A stretch of 64,000 nucleotides of DNA. Source: Mycolicibacterium aromaticivorans JS19b1 = JCM 16368. Its GTDB lineage: Bacteria; Actinomycetota; Actinomycetes; Mycobacteriales; Mycobacteriaceae. Under the pieces are notes generated by a model, which saw nothing but the letters and a program-made list of their open reading frames with translations, ran no database searches and had not been told where the DNA came from. The translations under genes and the position numbers were made by a program. This document shows positions 1 to 9,226 of the stretch, piece by piece; the stretch's first letter is position 1, and every line of letters begins with the position of its first letter. The stretch covers positions 1,054,001 to 1,118,000 of the forward strand of contig NZ_JALN02000001.1 of assembly GCF_000559085.1 (NCBI RefSeq), read 5' to 3'.

Positions 1-1
1 A

Positions 2-2917
2 CAGCTCGAAACCGTTGTGCGGCGACAGTCGGTCGACCTCATTCCCCGGGACGTGCCGTCATTTCAGACTGTTGACCGCATGAGCGCTGCGTTCGGCGAG
101 CAAGGGTCGAAGACGATGCTGTTCGTCGCCATGGAAAGCCCCGCTGGGCTGACGCAGCAGGCGCGGGATCGATACTCGAGGCTCGTCGAGCGCCTTCGAG
201 CCGATCACGCCCACGTGCTGCTGGTGCAGGACTTGCTGGCCGATCCCGTGATGAAGGCACAAGCCGTCAGCGCAGACGGCAAAGCGTGGTTCCTACCGGT
301 GGGGGTGGCCGGGACTCTGGGTGATCCCACTGCAGCGGAATCGGTGCAGGCAGTCCGCGCCACCGCCCAACGCGCCTTCGACGGGTCGGACATCACCGTC
401 CGCGTGACCGGTCCCCCGGCAACCTTCAGTGACCAAATCGCTTCTGCCGAACACGATTTGCTGTTCATCTCGATCGCAACGGCCGGGTTGATCGCGTTGA
501 TCCTGCTGATGGTCTACCGGTCGTTGTTTACCGCGTTATTGCCCTTGCTAGTCATCGGGCTGAGTCTGGCCGTCGGCCGTGGTGTCTTGTCCGCATTCGG
601 GCAGCTGGGCATGCCGGTTTCGCAGTTCACCGTGGCATTCATGACCGCGATCCTTCTCGGCGCAGGAACCGATTACACAGTCTTTTTGATCAGCCGGTAC
701 CACGAACAGCGGCGCGCCGGTACCCCTGCCGATCTCGCTGTCATTCACGCGACGGCCAGCATCGGACGAGTGATCTTCGCGTCGGCAGCTACTGTCGCCC
801 TGGCTTTTCTGGCCATGGTCTTCGCCACGCTGAGCGTGTTCGCCGGATTGGGACCAGCGTGCGCGGTTGCCGTACTTGTGGGCTTCCTGGCTACGGTGAC
901 ACTGTTGCCGCCAGTGTTGGCGTTGGCGGCCCGACGCGGTATCGGTGAACCCAAGCCCGACCGCACCCGCCGGTACTGGAACAGCGTCGCTGTGGCGGTC
1001 GTGCGTCACCCTCGGCCGTTGCTCGTTGCTAGCTTGATGATCCTCCTGGCTCTTTCCGGTGCAGCTGCCACGATGAAGATCAGCTACGACGACCGAAAAG
1101 GACAACCTCCCACCACGGCTAGCAATGAGGGCTACCAGCTCCTCGACCGACACTTTCGCAAAGACGTCGTCATCACCGAGTTCCTAGTGGTCGAAAACCC
1201 CGTCGACATGCGCACCGGGAAAGGGCTGGCCGACCTCGACGAAATGGCATCGCGCATCTCCCAGATCCCCGGCGTGGTCAAGATATCCGGAGTCACCCGT
1301 CCGGCAGGCACCCGCCTTGACCAAGCGCAATTATCGTGGCAGAACAGGCAAATCGGCGACAAGATGGCCGGTGCCGTCGCCGATGGCAATTCCCGCCGCG
1401 ATGACCTCGCCAAGCTCACCGATGGAGCCAACCAACTGGCCAACGGACTCGCGCAGCTCGACACATCTGTACGGACCGCACTGAAACCATTAGGCCCAGT
1501 GCTCACCCAAGCACAGTCCGCCGGCCAGGACTTCCAACGGTTTGCCCCACTTCTGCACCAACTCTCAGCGACCAGCCCCAGTATCGACAACGCAATACAA
1601 GCCGGCCCAGGCATCCGCCCGCTGGCCGAACGCACACAAGGCGCCATCGACACCCTGAACCCGCTCGTCGACCTGCTCAATGGGTCACCCTGGTGCGTCA
1701 CAACTCCCCAATGCGCTCAAATCCGCGACCAGGTCCAGATCCTGGTTGCTCTGAGAAACAACGGATTCTTCTCCCAGGTCGCCGCGCTGGGTGACCGCTA
1801 CGACCCCGCCACCAACGCCACCGTAACCGGCACCATCGCCGACGTTCAGACTGCCGTCAATGCCATAAACAAGGCATTCGGCGCGCTGGGAAAGCCCGCC
1901 GATCTCGCGGCCAACATCACCCGGCTACAAGACGGCATCAGCCAGCTCGCCTCCGGTTCCCGCGCGCTGGCCGATGGGGTAAAGACGCTGGCGGACAGCA
2001 ATATTGAGATGCTATCCGGTATGAGCCAAATCGCCACCCAGCTTCAGAACTCGTCTCGCGCGTCCGCGGGTTCGGATGCCGCGTCCGGCTTCTACCTGCC
2101 CGCAGACGCCTTTGCGAACCGCCAATTCGCCGACGTCGCAAAGCAGTTCCTGTCACCCGATGGGAAAACGGCGCGATTCGCAGTGGAGACCAGCAACGAT
2201 CCCTACAGCGTCGAAGCGATGGACCTTGCCCGCCAGATGACCCAAGTCGCCGATGGAGCCAGGCCGAACACCTCGCTGGCGAACGCCACGATCTCTGTCG
2301 CCGGCTTCCCCGCGGTCAATTCTGATATCCAGCGTCTGCTCTCGTCCGACTTCATCCAACTTGCCATCGCCACCCTGGTCATCGTTGGACTCATCCTGGT
2401 GGTGCTACTGCGCGCGCTCGTGGCACCGCTGTATCTCCTTGGCACCGTGGTGCTGAACTACCTCGCCTCACTCGGCATCGGAGTCATCGTTTTCCAATGG
2501 ATACTCGGTCATGAAATCGCCTGGCCTGTACCGCTATTAGCCTTCATCATTCTGGTGGCAGTCGGTGCCGACTACAACATGTTACTGGTATCGCGACTGC
2601 GGGAGGAGAGCGGCAGCAATCTGCGTATCGGCGTTCTACGGACGGTCGCCACCACAGGCTCGGTCATCACCTCCGCCGGCCTGATCTTCGCCGCGAGCAT
2701 GTTCGGCTTGATGATCGGCTCGGTCGCGATCATGATCGAGACCGGCCTCATCATTGGCTGCGGACTGCTGTTGGATACTTTCCTGGTCCGGACGCTGACC
2801 GTACCCGCCATCGCTACTTTGCTGCGCGAACGGAGCTGGTGGCCACAACGTCTCGCCACTAGACCAAGGACTGCGGCACCGTCGCGATACCGCCCGACAG
2901 TCGACGTCGGCGCGTGA
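2..2917 (+). CDS. MmpL-family RND transporter, 5' end outside the window
   Basis: Inner-membrane RND transporter of the mycobacterial MmpL class, which exports lipids or siderophores using proton motive force. About 971 residues are visible. The frame is open to base 2 and reads QLETVVRRQSVDLIP before any good start, which matches the segment after TM1 of MmpL proteins, so TM1 and the true start lie upstream. There are two membrane blocks. The first (around residues 150-350) carries GTDYTVFLISRYHE and the second, near the C-terminus, carries VGADYNMLLVSRLREE; these DY pairs are the expected proton-relay motifs. A long periplasmic Ala/Gln/Leu-rich region lies between them. No MmpS gene is visible. 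The substrate cannot be assigned from sequence alone. Confidence 0.93.
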   Translation, partial: QLETVVRRQSVDLIPRDVPSFQTVDRMSAAFGEQGSKTMLFVAMESPAGLTQQARDRYSRLVERLRADHAHVLLVQDLLADPVMKAQAVSADGKAWFLPVGVAGTLGDPTAAESVQAVRATAQRAFDGSDITVRVTGPPATFSDQIASAEHDLLFISIATAGLIALILLMVYRSLFTALLPLLVIGLSLAVGRGVLSAFGQLGMPVSQFTVAFMTAILLGAGTDYTVFLISRYHEQRRAGTPADLAVIHATASIGRVIFASAATVALAFLAMVFATLSVFAGLGPACAVAVLVGFLATVTLLPPVLALAARRGIGEPKPDRTRRYWNSVAVAVVRHPRPLLVASLMILLALSGAAATMKISYDDRKGQPPTTASNEGYQLLDRHFRKDVVITEFLVVENPVDMRTGKGLADLDEMASRISQIPGVVKISGVTRPAGTRLDQAQLSWQNRQIGDKMAGAVADGNSRRDDLAKLTDGANQLANGLAQLDTSVRTALKPLGPVLTQAQSAGQDFQRFAPLLHQLSATSPSIDNAIQAGPGIRPLAERTQGAIDTLNPLVDLLNGSPWCVTTPQCAQIRDQVQILVALRNNGFFSQVAALGDRYDPATNATVTGTIADVQTAVNAINKAFGALGKPADLAANITRLQDGISQLASGSRALADGVKTLADSNIEMLSGMSQIATQLQNSSRASAGSDAASGFYLPADAFANRQFADVAKQFLSPDGKTARFAVETSNDPYSVEAMDLARQMTQVADGARPNTSLANATISVAGFPAVNSDIQRLLSSDFIQLAIATLVIVGLILVVLLRALVAPLYLLGTVVLNYLASLGIGVIVFQWILGHEIAWPVPLLAFIILVAVGADYNMLLVSRLREESGSNLRIGVLRTVATTGSVITSAGLIFAASMFGLMIGSVAIMIETGLIIGCGLLLDTFLVRTLTVPAIATLLRERSWWPQRLATRPRTAAPSRYRPTVDVGA

Positions 2918-2937
2918 GCATGCAGCTTGCCCTCACA

Positions 2938-3984
2938 TCACGTTTGAGCCGTTGACCGCCCACGGCGCTTGGACTCACTGGGTGGGCGCCCATTCCACCG
3001 AATATGGGCTCGAGTGAATGCGGCCGTCTCCGAATAGCCAAGTCGGCGTGCAGTTTCCTCGACAGTGAGTCCCGAACTCAACAGCTCGGCGGCCAGCGCT
3101 GCGCGAACCTCGTCTGCGAGTGCGCGGTAGCTGGTTCCCTCTCCCGCCAAGTGACGGTGCAACGTGCGATCGGTGATGCAGAGTTCCCTCGCGATGGTCG
3201 CCATGGATGGGATCTGGGTCGAATCTTGGATCATCCGCATCCGCACCCAGGCTGATATGCCACGACGGGTTCGTCGACGGTTCAATAACTCCTCGCACTG
3301 GCGGATACAGATCGCCGCAGTCTGGGGATCTGGCGCGGGCATCGGTTGGCTCACCAGATCAGCGGGGACAATCAGGGCGTTGCGCACCGCGTTCTCCACA
3401 GTGACCGTCACGTTGTCGATCTCCACCAGACTTGCCGGCAGCTGCAGATCCGCCACCTCCAGTCGCATCGCGATCGGCGCGTCAACGCCACGCATGAGCG
3501 GCGGCAAGATCTGCAGGAACATTGCAAAATCGCGTTCGAGCAGAAACCTCCGCACATCGGGAGGAACCTGGGCGTTATCAAGACCGATGACCGCTTCGGT
3601 GTTGTTGAGTTCTGGTGCGGCCAGACTCAGGTAGACGGTACTGAGTGCGGCGTACCGGCAGGCGACGTCTATCGCGTCCCCAACGGTTGGACTCGAAATC
3701 AGTGCATAACCCAGAATGCCCATGTCGGCGAAGGTGTAGCGCGCACCGGTTTCCGTACCCAGTCCCGGTTGATCGCCGAGTCGGCCGATCAGGTTGCGAA
3801 TCATCGTCAGTTCCTGACTCGCATGCATCTCGCTGGTCGGGTCCCTCAACCCCTGCGACGTGAGTCCTGTTCCAGACAAACAGATTTCAGGATTGAGGCC
3901 GTGGTGTACCGCGGTCTCCAAGATGTGTCGACCCGGCGCCGAGGAGCGCGCCACGTCCCACACCGGGGCCATCGGACTAGGCAT
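2938..3984 (-). CDS. AraC-family transcriptional regulator
   Basis: DNA-binding regulator with an N-terminal ligand-binding region of the arabinose-binding OruR type and a C-terminal AraC HTH pair. The second recognition segment reads LTVEETARRLGYSETAAFTRA, followed by the characteristic RWNGRPPSESKRR ending. The frame opens to 4053, but the ATG at 3984 (MPSPMAPVWDVARSS) leaves a more realistic ~70-bp divergent promoter and fits family length. It is transcribed divergently from the P450 gene at 4057. The arrangement recalls M. tuberculosis Rv1395/cyp132, where the AraC protein regulates the adjacent P450, so local control of the P450 is the likely job (inference). Confidence 0.9.
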   Translation of the reverse strand: MPSPMAPVWDVARSSAPGRHILETAVHHGLNPEICLSGTGLTSQGLRDPTSEMHASQELTMIRNLIGRLGDQPGLGTETGARYTFADMGILGYALISSPTVGDAIDVACRYAALSTVYLSLAAPELNNTEAVIGLDNAQVPPDVRRFLLERDFAMFLQILPPLMRGVDAPIAMRLEVADLQLPASLVEIDNVTVTVENAVRNALIVPADLVSQPMPAPDPQTAAICIRQCEELLNRRRTRRGISAWVRMRMIQDSTQIPSMATIARELCITDRTLHRHLAGEGTSYRALADEVRAALAAELLSSGLTVEETARRLGYSETAAFTRAHIRWNGRPPSESKRRGRSTAQT

Positions 3985-4056
3985 GTGTCTGAAAATATCA
4001 AATGTCTGTCTGATTCTGTCATTATCGAGCCATTGCGACCGGCCTAACGTCATGTT

Positions 4057-5379
4057 ATGTCGACGGATCTTCTACGGCCCCCACCACGCGCGGTGCTTTC
4101 TGCAACTCGCAGCTCCGTCACTGATCTGTGGCGTCCGGTTGCGACAGGGGCTTACCGCGATCTACGGCGCCCACGCACTGCATCGGCGCCGAAGTCGGTG
4201 CCACGAACCACATTCGATCCGACGCTCGCCGAGAACATCGCCGACCCCTATCCCGAGCTGCTGCGCATTCGTGAGCATCCGGTGGTCGTCAACGAGCGGC
4301 TCGGCGTCTGGATGATGGGGCGCTACGAGGACGTGCACAAGGCCGTTCGCAACAATGAGGTGTTCTCGTCGAGGGACGGCATCATGCTGCGGTCGTTTGT
4401 CACCAGTGCTGTACTCACCACAGACCCACCCGATCACACCCGCCTGCGGCATCTGACCGCGCCCATGTTCAGCAAGCGTTCGGTACAGACTCTGGCCACA
4501 GATATTCGCGCGTTGTCCGATGAGGCGATCAGGCCACTGCGAGACGGCGACGTCATTGACATGGTCGCGGCGCTGACGATCCCCATGCCCATCAACGTCA
4601 TTGCCACAATCTTGGGTATTCCCCATCCTCAGTGGCCGGCCTTTCGCACCGTATCCAACAAGTTCGCGAGACTATTCGGACCGCGGTCGGTGCACGAGGT
4701 CATGCGATACGTCGGTTCGCTACTTCAGTCCTACGTGCAGATGCGCAGCTTCATAGACGTCGAGATGGGCCGGCGGTCCAGCACGTCGGCAGACGATCTC
4801 TTGGGTTGGTTGCAGGCAGCCAAAGAATCCGGCGAGCTCAGCGATCAGGAAGCTTTCTTCTACGCGCTCATCCTTCTGGTCGCCGGCAACGAGACCACTA
4901 CAAACCTGTTGGGCATGCTGCTCGTCAGGCTCGCCGAGGACCGCGAGTTCTTCCTGACGTTGAAAGCCGACCGCAGCCTGCTTCGCCCGGCGGTCGAGGA
5001 GACCGCGCGTTGGGGCTCGCCGGTGCAGTGGGTCACCAGAACCGCTACCGCGCCCTATCGGATCGGCGACACGGTAATCCCTAAGGGCGCAAAGGCGTTG
5101 CTCTTCTATGCCTCGGCGAACCGAGACCCGGCGAAGTTCAGCGACCCCGATCGGTTCGACCCTCATCGCGACACGACCGGGCACCTGGCATTCGGCCATG
5201 GACTTCACTTTTGTCTGGGCGCTCATCTCGCACGACTCGAAGTGATCACAGCGGTGGACCATCTGCTGGACGAACTCGACGGCCTGGAGCTTGCTGGACC
5301 CGTGCGCTGGGGTACCAATCCTTCACTGCGAGGACCTGTTTCGATTCCCTTACGCGTCCGGCGAGGAAGCGCTTCCTGA
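4057..5379 (+). CDS. Cytochrome P450
   Basis: Soluble bacterial P450 monooxygenase of 440 residues, needing ferredoxin and reductase partners. All signatures are present: I-helix AGNETTT (residues 276-282), ExxR as E315-T-A-R318, and haem-binding FGHGLHFCLG with Cys386 as thiolate ligand. Length is a little above the usual ~400-420 because of a basic N-terminal leader of about 50 residues; a later in-frame start is possible. No ferredoxin gene adjoins it. The divergent AraC regulator suggests substrate-induced expression. Substrate unknown; mycobacterial P450s commonly act on lipids or sterols. Confidence 0.93.
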   Translation: MSTDLLRPPPRAVLSATRSSVTDLWRPVATGAYRDLRRPRTASAPKSVPRTTFDPTLAENIADPYPELLRIREHPVVVNERLGVWMMGRYEDVHKAVRNNEVFSSRDGIMLRSFVTSAVLTTDPPDHTRLRHLTAPMFSKRSVQTLATDIRALSDEAIRPLRDGDVIDMVAALTIPMPINVIATILGIPHPQWPAFRTVSNKFARLFGPRSVHEVMRYVGSLLQSYVQMRSFIDVEMGRRSSTSADDLLGWLQAAKESGELSDQEAFFYALILLVAGNETTTNLLGMLLVRLAEDREFFLTLKADRSLLRPAVEETARWGSPVQWVTRTATAPYRIGDTVIPKGAKALLFYASANRDPAKFSDPDRFDPHRDTTGHLAFGHGLHFCLGAHLARLEVITAVDHLLDELDGLELAGPVRWGTNPSLRGPVSIPLRVRRGSAS

Positions 5380-5506
5380 GCGACTGCATGCCGCCCCAAT
5401 GTCGCTGTCTCCCAGTTCCATCGGAATATGACGATTCTATGTATCGAGGCCGCTGAGCGCCGCTTCGACGTAGTCGTGGACCGGTGGGTCCGCAGGCCTG
5501 CTCGTC

Positions 5507-6766
5507 CTAGGGATTGATGGTGTTTTCACCGACCTGGCGTCCCCACACATATTCGGTAAGCAATGGCTGCCCGAGTTCGAGGTGGTTGTAGGGAGCCAGT
5601 GATGCGCCGGTGTCGGCTACCAGGTAAGGGGCGGGCCAGAAATCCTTGGTGACTGTCTGCCAACATCCAGGGGCGCCGCCCGGGCCGCCTCGCGCATTGG
5701 AACGGGGCAGGTTATCCGGATAGACGTACGGATTCGGCGCACCGGTGAGCCCGATACGGAAGTCGATCGAGTAGCCGTTGCCGCCTGCGGATTCAACAGT
5801 CTGCGGCAGGATCGCAGCATAATTTCTTATGCTGCACAGGAATTCGGGACTGTAGGTGTTCAAGGTGCCGGTGGTCGTCACCAGGTCAGCCAGACCTCGC
5901 ACCAGGTAGGGACTTCCCCGCCCCACGATGTCAGCGCCAGCGTTGCCGAAGCCCGCGGCAGCCAGCAGCGCCGCATCGAGATCGGCTCGCTGCTCATTGA
6001 CGGTGCCTGCCGTGGTCGCTGCATTGTTGAGGAATTTCCAGAAATCGGGTGAGGATTGGGCATAGACGTCGGCGAGGTCGGTAAGGCGTTTGATGTCTTC
6101 GCGGATCTGCGGCATTTCAGGGTTGATGTCGTCGAGGACAGCATTGCCCGCGATGATTGATCGGCCGAAGTCGAGGCCGTGCCCGTCCAGTGCCTCGGCG
6201 GTGGCCGCAAGAGTCAGGTTGAGTTTGACGGGATCGACTTTCTGCGCGATCGACATCAAGGTTTCGAACAGGGTGTTGAATTCGGTCGTCACGTGCGAGA
6301 CGTCGATCACCTGCGAGCTCGACACGCGCGCAGATGCCGGTCTCGACGGGCTACGGAAGGCTACATACTTGTTGCCGAATACCGTGCTGGCCTTGATCTC
6401 GGCGGTCACGTTGGCCGGGATCAGCTCGATGTACTTTGGAGCGACGTCCAGGGACAGTTTCGCCTTGGTGGTGTCATCTTGCTGGATCGCGCGCACCGCG
6501 GCGACCCGGCCGATTTCGACGCCGTTGTAGGTCACTTTTGCCCCGGGCTCCATGACCAGCCCAGCGCGATCCGACACCAGGGTCAAGTGCATGGCCGGAG
6601 TGAACTCACCGTGAAATTGCAGGTAGACCGTCGATACCACTACTACGACCAGGGCCAGCGCCACGGTCCCGGCCGTTCGTAACGGTGGATGGTGCCGCCA
6701 GTGATTCAGCGTGCGACCAACAGCGGCGCGATTCGACGAACGACTCACGCGGACAGGGGTTTTCAT
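5507..6766 (-). CDS. Stand-alone Mce (MlaD-domain) family protein
   Basis: Mce proteins form periplasmic or cell-wall tunnels that move lipids. This 419-residue protein has an N-terminal membrane anchor (VALALVVVVVSTVYLQF), then an MCE/MlaD domain (VSDRAGLVMEPGAKVTYNGV, IGRVAAV) and the Mce-type helical C-terminal region ending near LTEYVWGRQVGENTINP. Classical mce operons carry two yrbE permease genes and six mce genes; here the gene is alone, with no YrbE or Mce partners on either side. It may serve another Mce complex in trans or be a relic of an operon. The next upstream gene is a TetR regulator, and both promoter regions share a 14-bp motif. Confidence 0.88.
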   Translation of the reverse strand: MKTPVRVSRSSNRAAVGRTLNHWRHHPPLRTAGTVALALVVVVVSTVYLQFHGEFTPAMHLTLVSDRAGLVMEPGAKVTYNGVEIGRVAAVRAIQQDDTTKAKLSLDVAPKYIELIPANVTAEIKASTVFGNKYVAFRSPSRPASARVSSSQVIDVSHVTTEFNTLFETLMSIAQKVDPVKLNLTLAATAEALDGHGLDFGRSIIAGNAVLDDINPEMPQIREDIKRLTDLADVYAQSSPDFWKFLNNAATTAGTVNEQRADLDAALLAAAGFGNAGADIVGRGSPYLVRGLADLVTTTGTLNTYSPEFLCSIRNYAAILPQTVESAGGNGYSIDFRIGLTGAPNPYVYPDNLPRSNARGGPGGAPGCWQTVTKDFWPAPYLVADTGASLAPYNHLELGQPLLTEYVWGRQVGENTINP

Positions 6767-6824
6767 ATGACGGGCTCACTGGATCGTGGTCGACTGAACC
6801 TCATAAGTGTACCTATAGTAGCAC

Positions 6825-6840
6825 AACGCTACATAGCGTT
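6825..6840. promoter_or_regulatory. Inverted repeat upstream of the mce gene
   Basis: AACGCTA-CA-TAGCGTT is a perfect 7-2-7 inverted repeat located 59 bp upstream of the mce start codon, in an AT-rich intergenic stretch. Its size suits a TetR dimer operator. A further TAGCG half-site follows at 6854-6858. Confidence 0.5.
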
Positions 6841-6842
6841 TT

Positions 6843-6856
6843 GAAACTGTTAGTAG
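6843..6856. promoter_or_regulatory. Shared motif GAAACTGTTNGTAG, copy 1
   Basis: GAAACTGTTAGTAG lies 77 bp upstream of the mce start. A 13/14 match is present at 7719-7732 at nearly the same distance and orientation before the TetR gene, suggesting one regulator binds both promoters. Confidence 0.45.
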
Positions 6857-6990
6857 CGTTTTCTCAGCGCGGCTGGCGGATGGCGATGACGCAGGGTCAC
6901 CAGGAAGTTTCAGCCAGGCCCAGTGCGAGCCGCCCGGTCCCAGCGACGACAAGCCGCAGGCGAACCGCCGGCGCACCTACCAATTCGCCG

Positions 6991-7638
6991 TCACGCCTCG
7001 GTTCGGGTGCGTGAGTGTGCGGCCAGAAAGTCGTCGACGATGCGGACGCACTGGTCACGGCTGATGGTGCAGAGTCCGGTCATGCGTGCGAAGACCAGCG
7101 GACCGACGAGCTGGCACTCAGCCAATTCGAGGTCGAATTCGTCAAGTTCTTCGCGAGCCTGGTCGCTCGACAGGATTTCGTCGAACGGTTTGCGGTATTG
7201 CTCGACGACCCTAGAACGCAGGCTGCCAGCCGGGCTGTCCTCATCTGCGGTGCCGTCAGCAGCAGGATCGGTGGGCCCAAGGGCGACCCAAGCCAGCGTG
7301 GTGACCTGGATCGGGGCATCGGCAAAGAGTGCGGCCTGCCGGCTGAGGATTTCAATCAGCCTCTGCCGCAGCGACCCCTCGTCGGGTGTCGGTGTAGTGA
7401 CGTGCGGCAGCAGGCGCTCGAATGTGGCCGCCAGCAACTGTGATGAGCTTGCGAAATGCCGATAGAGGGTGGTGCGAGCCACCTTGGAGGCTTTGGTCAC
7501 CGCGTCGATCGTGACGGCTTCGATTCCCCCGGTGGTGAGGAGTGCCGCCGCCGCGTCGAGCAGTCGGTTACGCGACCTGATCCGGCGGGGGTCGATGTCA
7601 TCATCGTCGTCTGCGTATGCCGCCGGTTGAGTGCTCAC
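6991..7638 (-). CDS. TetR-family regulator
   Basis: A 215-residue TetR-type repressor. The N-terminal HTH contains VTIDAVTKASKVARTTLYRHFASS (residues ~43-66), preceded by a short acidic leader (ADDDDDIDPRR). The C-terminal ligand-binding half is not recognisable further. It lies upstream of, and in the same direction as, the orphan mce gene, separated by 224 bp containing an inverted repeat. A sequence almost identical to one before mce occurs at 7719-7732 before this gene, which fits autoregulation plus control of mce (inference). Confidence 0.9.
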   Translation of the reverse strand: MSTQPAAYADDDDDIDPRRIRSRNRLLDAAAALLTTGGIEAVTIDAVTKASKVARTTLYRHFASSSQLLAATFERLLPHVTTPTPDEGSLRQRLIEILSRQAALFADAPIQVTTLAWVALGPTDPAADGTADEDSPAGSLRSRVVEQYRKPFDEILSSDQAREELDEFDLELAECQLVGPLVFARMTGLCTISRDQCVRIVDDFLAAHSRTRTEA

Positions 7639-7718
7639 TGCGTTGTCCCTTCGGAAAATGGGACCTGCGGGCGGCGTTTCCAGCAGGCGTCAAGGTATGG
7701 TACCAAGAGTAGCGTAGC

Positions 7719-7732
7719 GAAACTGTTCGTAG
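7719..7732. promoter_or_regulatory. Shared motif GAAACTGTTNGTAG, copy 2
   Basis: GAAACTGTTCGTAG lies 81 bp upstream of the TetR start and differs by one base from the copy at 6843-6856. TAGCG elements also sit beside both copies. Confidence 0.45.
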
Positions 7733-7892
7733 GTTTGTCCGCGGTTACGGAGAACACCCTGGTCGGTAGGCATGGCCGTCGTGTCTACGCGGGAGGGTCT
7801 TGGTGCGTCCAGAAGCTGCCAAACGAAGGCTCGTTGCAGTTGCGGTGCGGGCCCGACGATATCGCGAATCAGTGCGAAACAAGGGGATGACG

Positions 7893-8414
7893 ATGGGTGA
7901 CACAGCACATCCGGGGCCATATCTACTGCCTCCGCATACCTCGACGTGTACCGGGTGCGGGCCCGCGAATTCGCATGGATTGCAGCTGGTTGTCTATCGC
8001 GACGGTGACGAGGTCTACAGCGATGTGACGTTCGATGAGCGCCATATCGGCGCCCCAGGACTGGCGCACGGCGGCGCAGTAGCGACAGCCTGTGACGACG
8101 TACTGGGCTTCACGTTGTGGGTGGCCGGCACGCCCGCGGTGACACGCAGTCTGACAGTGGAGTATCTGCGACCTGTCCCGTTGCACGAACCGCACAGGAT
8201 TACTGCCCAGATCACCGGCCGCCAAGGACGTGCTCTTCACGTCAGCGGAACGGGAGTCAGTCACGATGGCATCACCCGGTTCACCGCCAGCGCAGTCTTC
8301 GTGACGGTGGGTGTCGATCATTTCGCTGCGCACGGCGACGTGAGCGGATTCGAGGACCTGTTTGATCGGCTAGCCGGCGCGCTTCACCAACCAATTGGTG
8401 ATCACAGCGTCTGA
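7893..8414 (+). CDS. PaaI-type hotdog-fold thioesterase
   Basis: Predicted acyl-CoA thioesterase of the 4HBT/PaaI family, cytosolic. The hotdog core is visible: CTGCGPANSHGLQL, then GAPGLAHGGAVATACDDVLG (residues ~55-75; the HGG around the catalytic helix is typical), and SLTVEYLRPVPL. The frame is open further upstream, but ATG 7893 is preceded by AAGGGG at the right spacing, so it is preferred over ATG 7887. The protein is about 173 residues, normal for the family. It is followed after 16 bp by a KstR-like regulator gene, which suggests a role in lipid or sterol acyl-CoA turnover (inference). Confidence 0.85.
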   Translation: MGDTAHPGPYLLPPHTSTCTGCGPANSHGLQLVVYRDGDEVYSDVTFDERHIGAPGLAHGGAVATACDDVLGFTLWVAGTPAVTRSLTVEYLRPVPLHEPHRITAQITGRQGRALHVSGTGVSHDGITRFTASAVFVTVGVDHFAAHGDVSGFEDLFDRLAGALHQPIGDHSV

Positions 8415-8430
8415 GCGTGGCGTTGGCAGC

Positions 8431-9058
8431 ATGGCTTCGAAGTTGAGGCAGCATCGCCCCGATAGGGCGGCCGACCTTGGCGGTGTCGACACGTACCGCC
8501 GTAACAGTGCAGTAGATGCCGCGATGATGCTGGCAGTTAGCGGCGGTTACGAGGCTGTGCACGTTCGCGCGGTGGCCGCGCAGGTCGGAATCGGCGTCAG
8601 CACGCTGTACCGGTACTTCCCCTCCAAGATCCACCTCTTGGTGTCGGCGTTGACCCGCGAGTTCCAAGAGTTTGGAAACAGCCGCGATTGGACCGTCACC
8701 GCGTCGACACCGCGCGAACGCCTTCGCTTGCTCGTCGACTGCCTGCACACCGAATGGCAACCAAGACCCGCGCTTGACCGAGGCGGTGACGCGCGCCTTC
8801 GTCCTCGCCGACCACACCGCCGCCGCAGCCACCGATGAAGCGATCGACGTCATTGAAGGTCTGCTGGCAAGGACTTTGAGCGGCGGCGAGCCCACGGTCA
8901 GAGACCAGCGACTAGCGGGGCTGATCGCTGATGTGTGGCTTGCCAATTTGGCGGCGTTCAGCAGTGGGCGAATATCGGGTGAAGTCGCTCGGGATCGAAT
9001 CGATAGGGCCATCGACCGCTTTGTGGACGCCACTCATGGCGATCCCGAAGTGGGCTGA
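8431..9058 (+). pseudogene. KstR-like TetR regulator disrupted by a frameshift
   Basis: The N-terminal frame encodes a TetR HTH very like KstR, the cholesterol-catabolism repressor: GGYEAVHVRAVAAQVGIGVS, then TLYRYFPSKIHLLVSALTREF. After LVDCLHTEWQ (about 8760) that frame becomes Arg-rich nonsense, while another frame continues the family with QDPRLTEAVTRAFVLADHTA and later LIADVWLANLAAF. Dropping a single C near 8760 would restore one reading frame of about 208 residues. Either the gene is inactivated or the base is a sequencing error. ATG 8431 follows the thioesterase stop by 16 bp, suggesting one transcript. Confidence 0.8.
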
Positions 9059-9098
9059 GAACCTGTTCTTGATAACAGTAGAGAAAGTTCTCACAGCC
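9053..9098 (+). terminator. Long imperfect hairpin overlapping the KstR-like stop codon
   Basis: GGCTGAGAAC (9053-9062) can pair with GTTCTCACAGCC (9087-9098) with a 2-nt bulge. Within it are two smaller palindromes, AGAAC-CT-GTTCT and GAGAA-AG-TTCTC. It lacks an immediate U-tract, so it could be an operator rather than a terminator. Confidence 0.3.
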
Positions 9099-9214
9099 TC
9101 GATCCGATAGGCATTTTTCGGTCCGTGGTGGCGGACGGGAGCGCCAGCGGACGGGAGCCGCCGCGGCGTGGATCTTTCGCCCAAATCGCGTCGGTGCTGT
9201 GTCGGGCACATTCG

Positions 9215-9220
9215 TAGACT
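9215..9220 (+). promoter_or_regulatory. -10 element of a leaderless promoter for the HD-domain gene
   Basis: TAGACT ends 6 bases before the GTG start at 9227, so transcription would begin at or next to the start codon. There is no Shine-Dalgarno sequence, as expected for a mycobacterial leaderless mRNA. Confidence 0.45.
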
Positions 9221-9226
9221 TGCATC

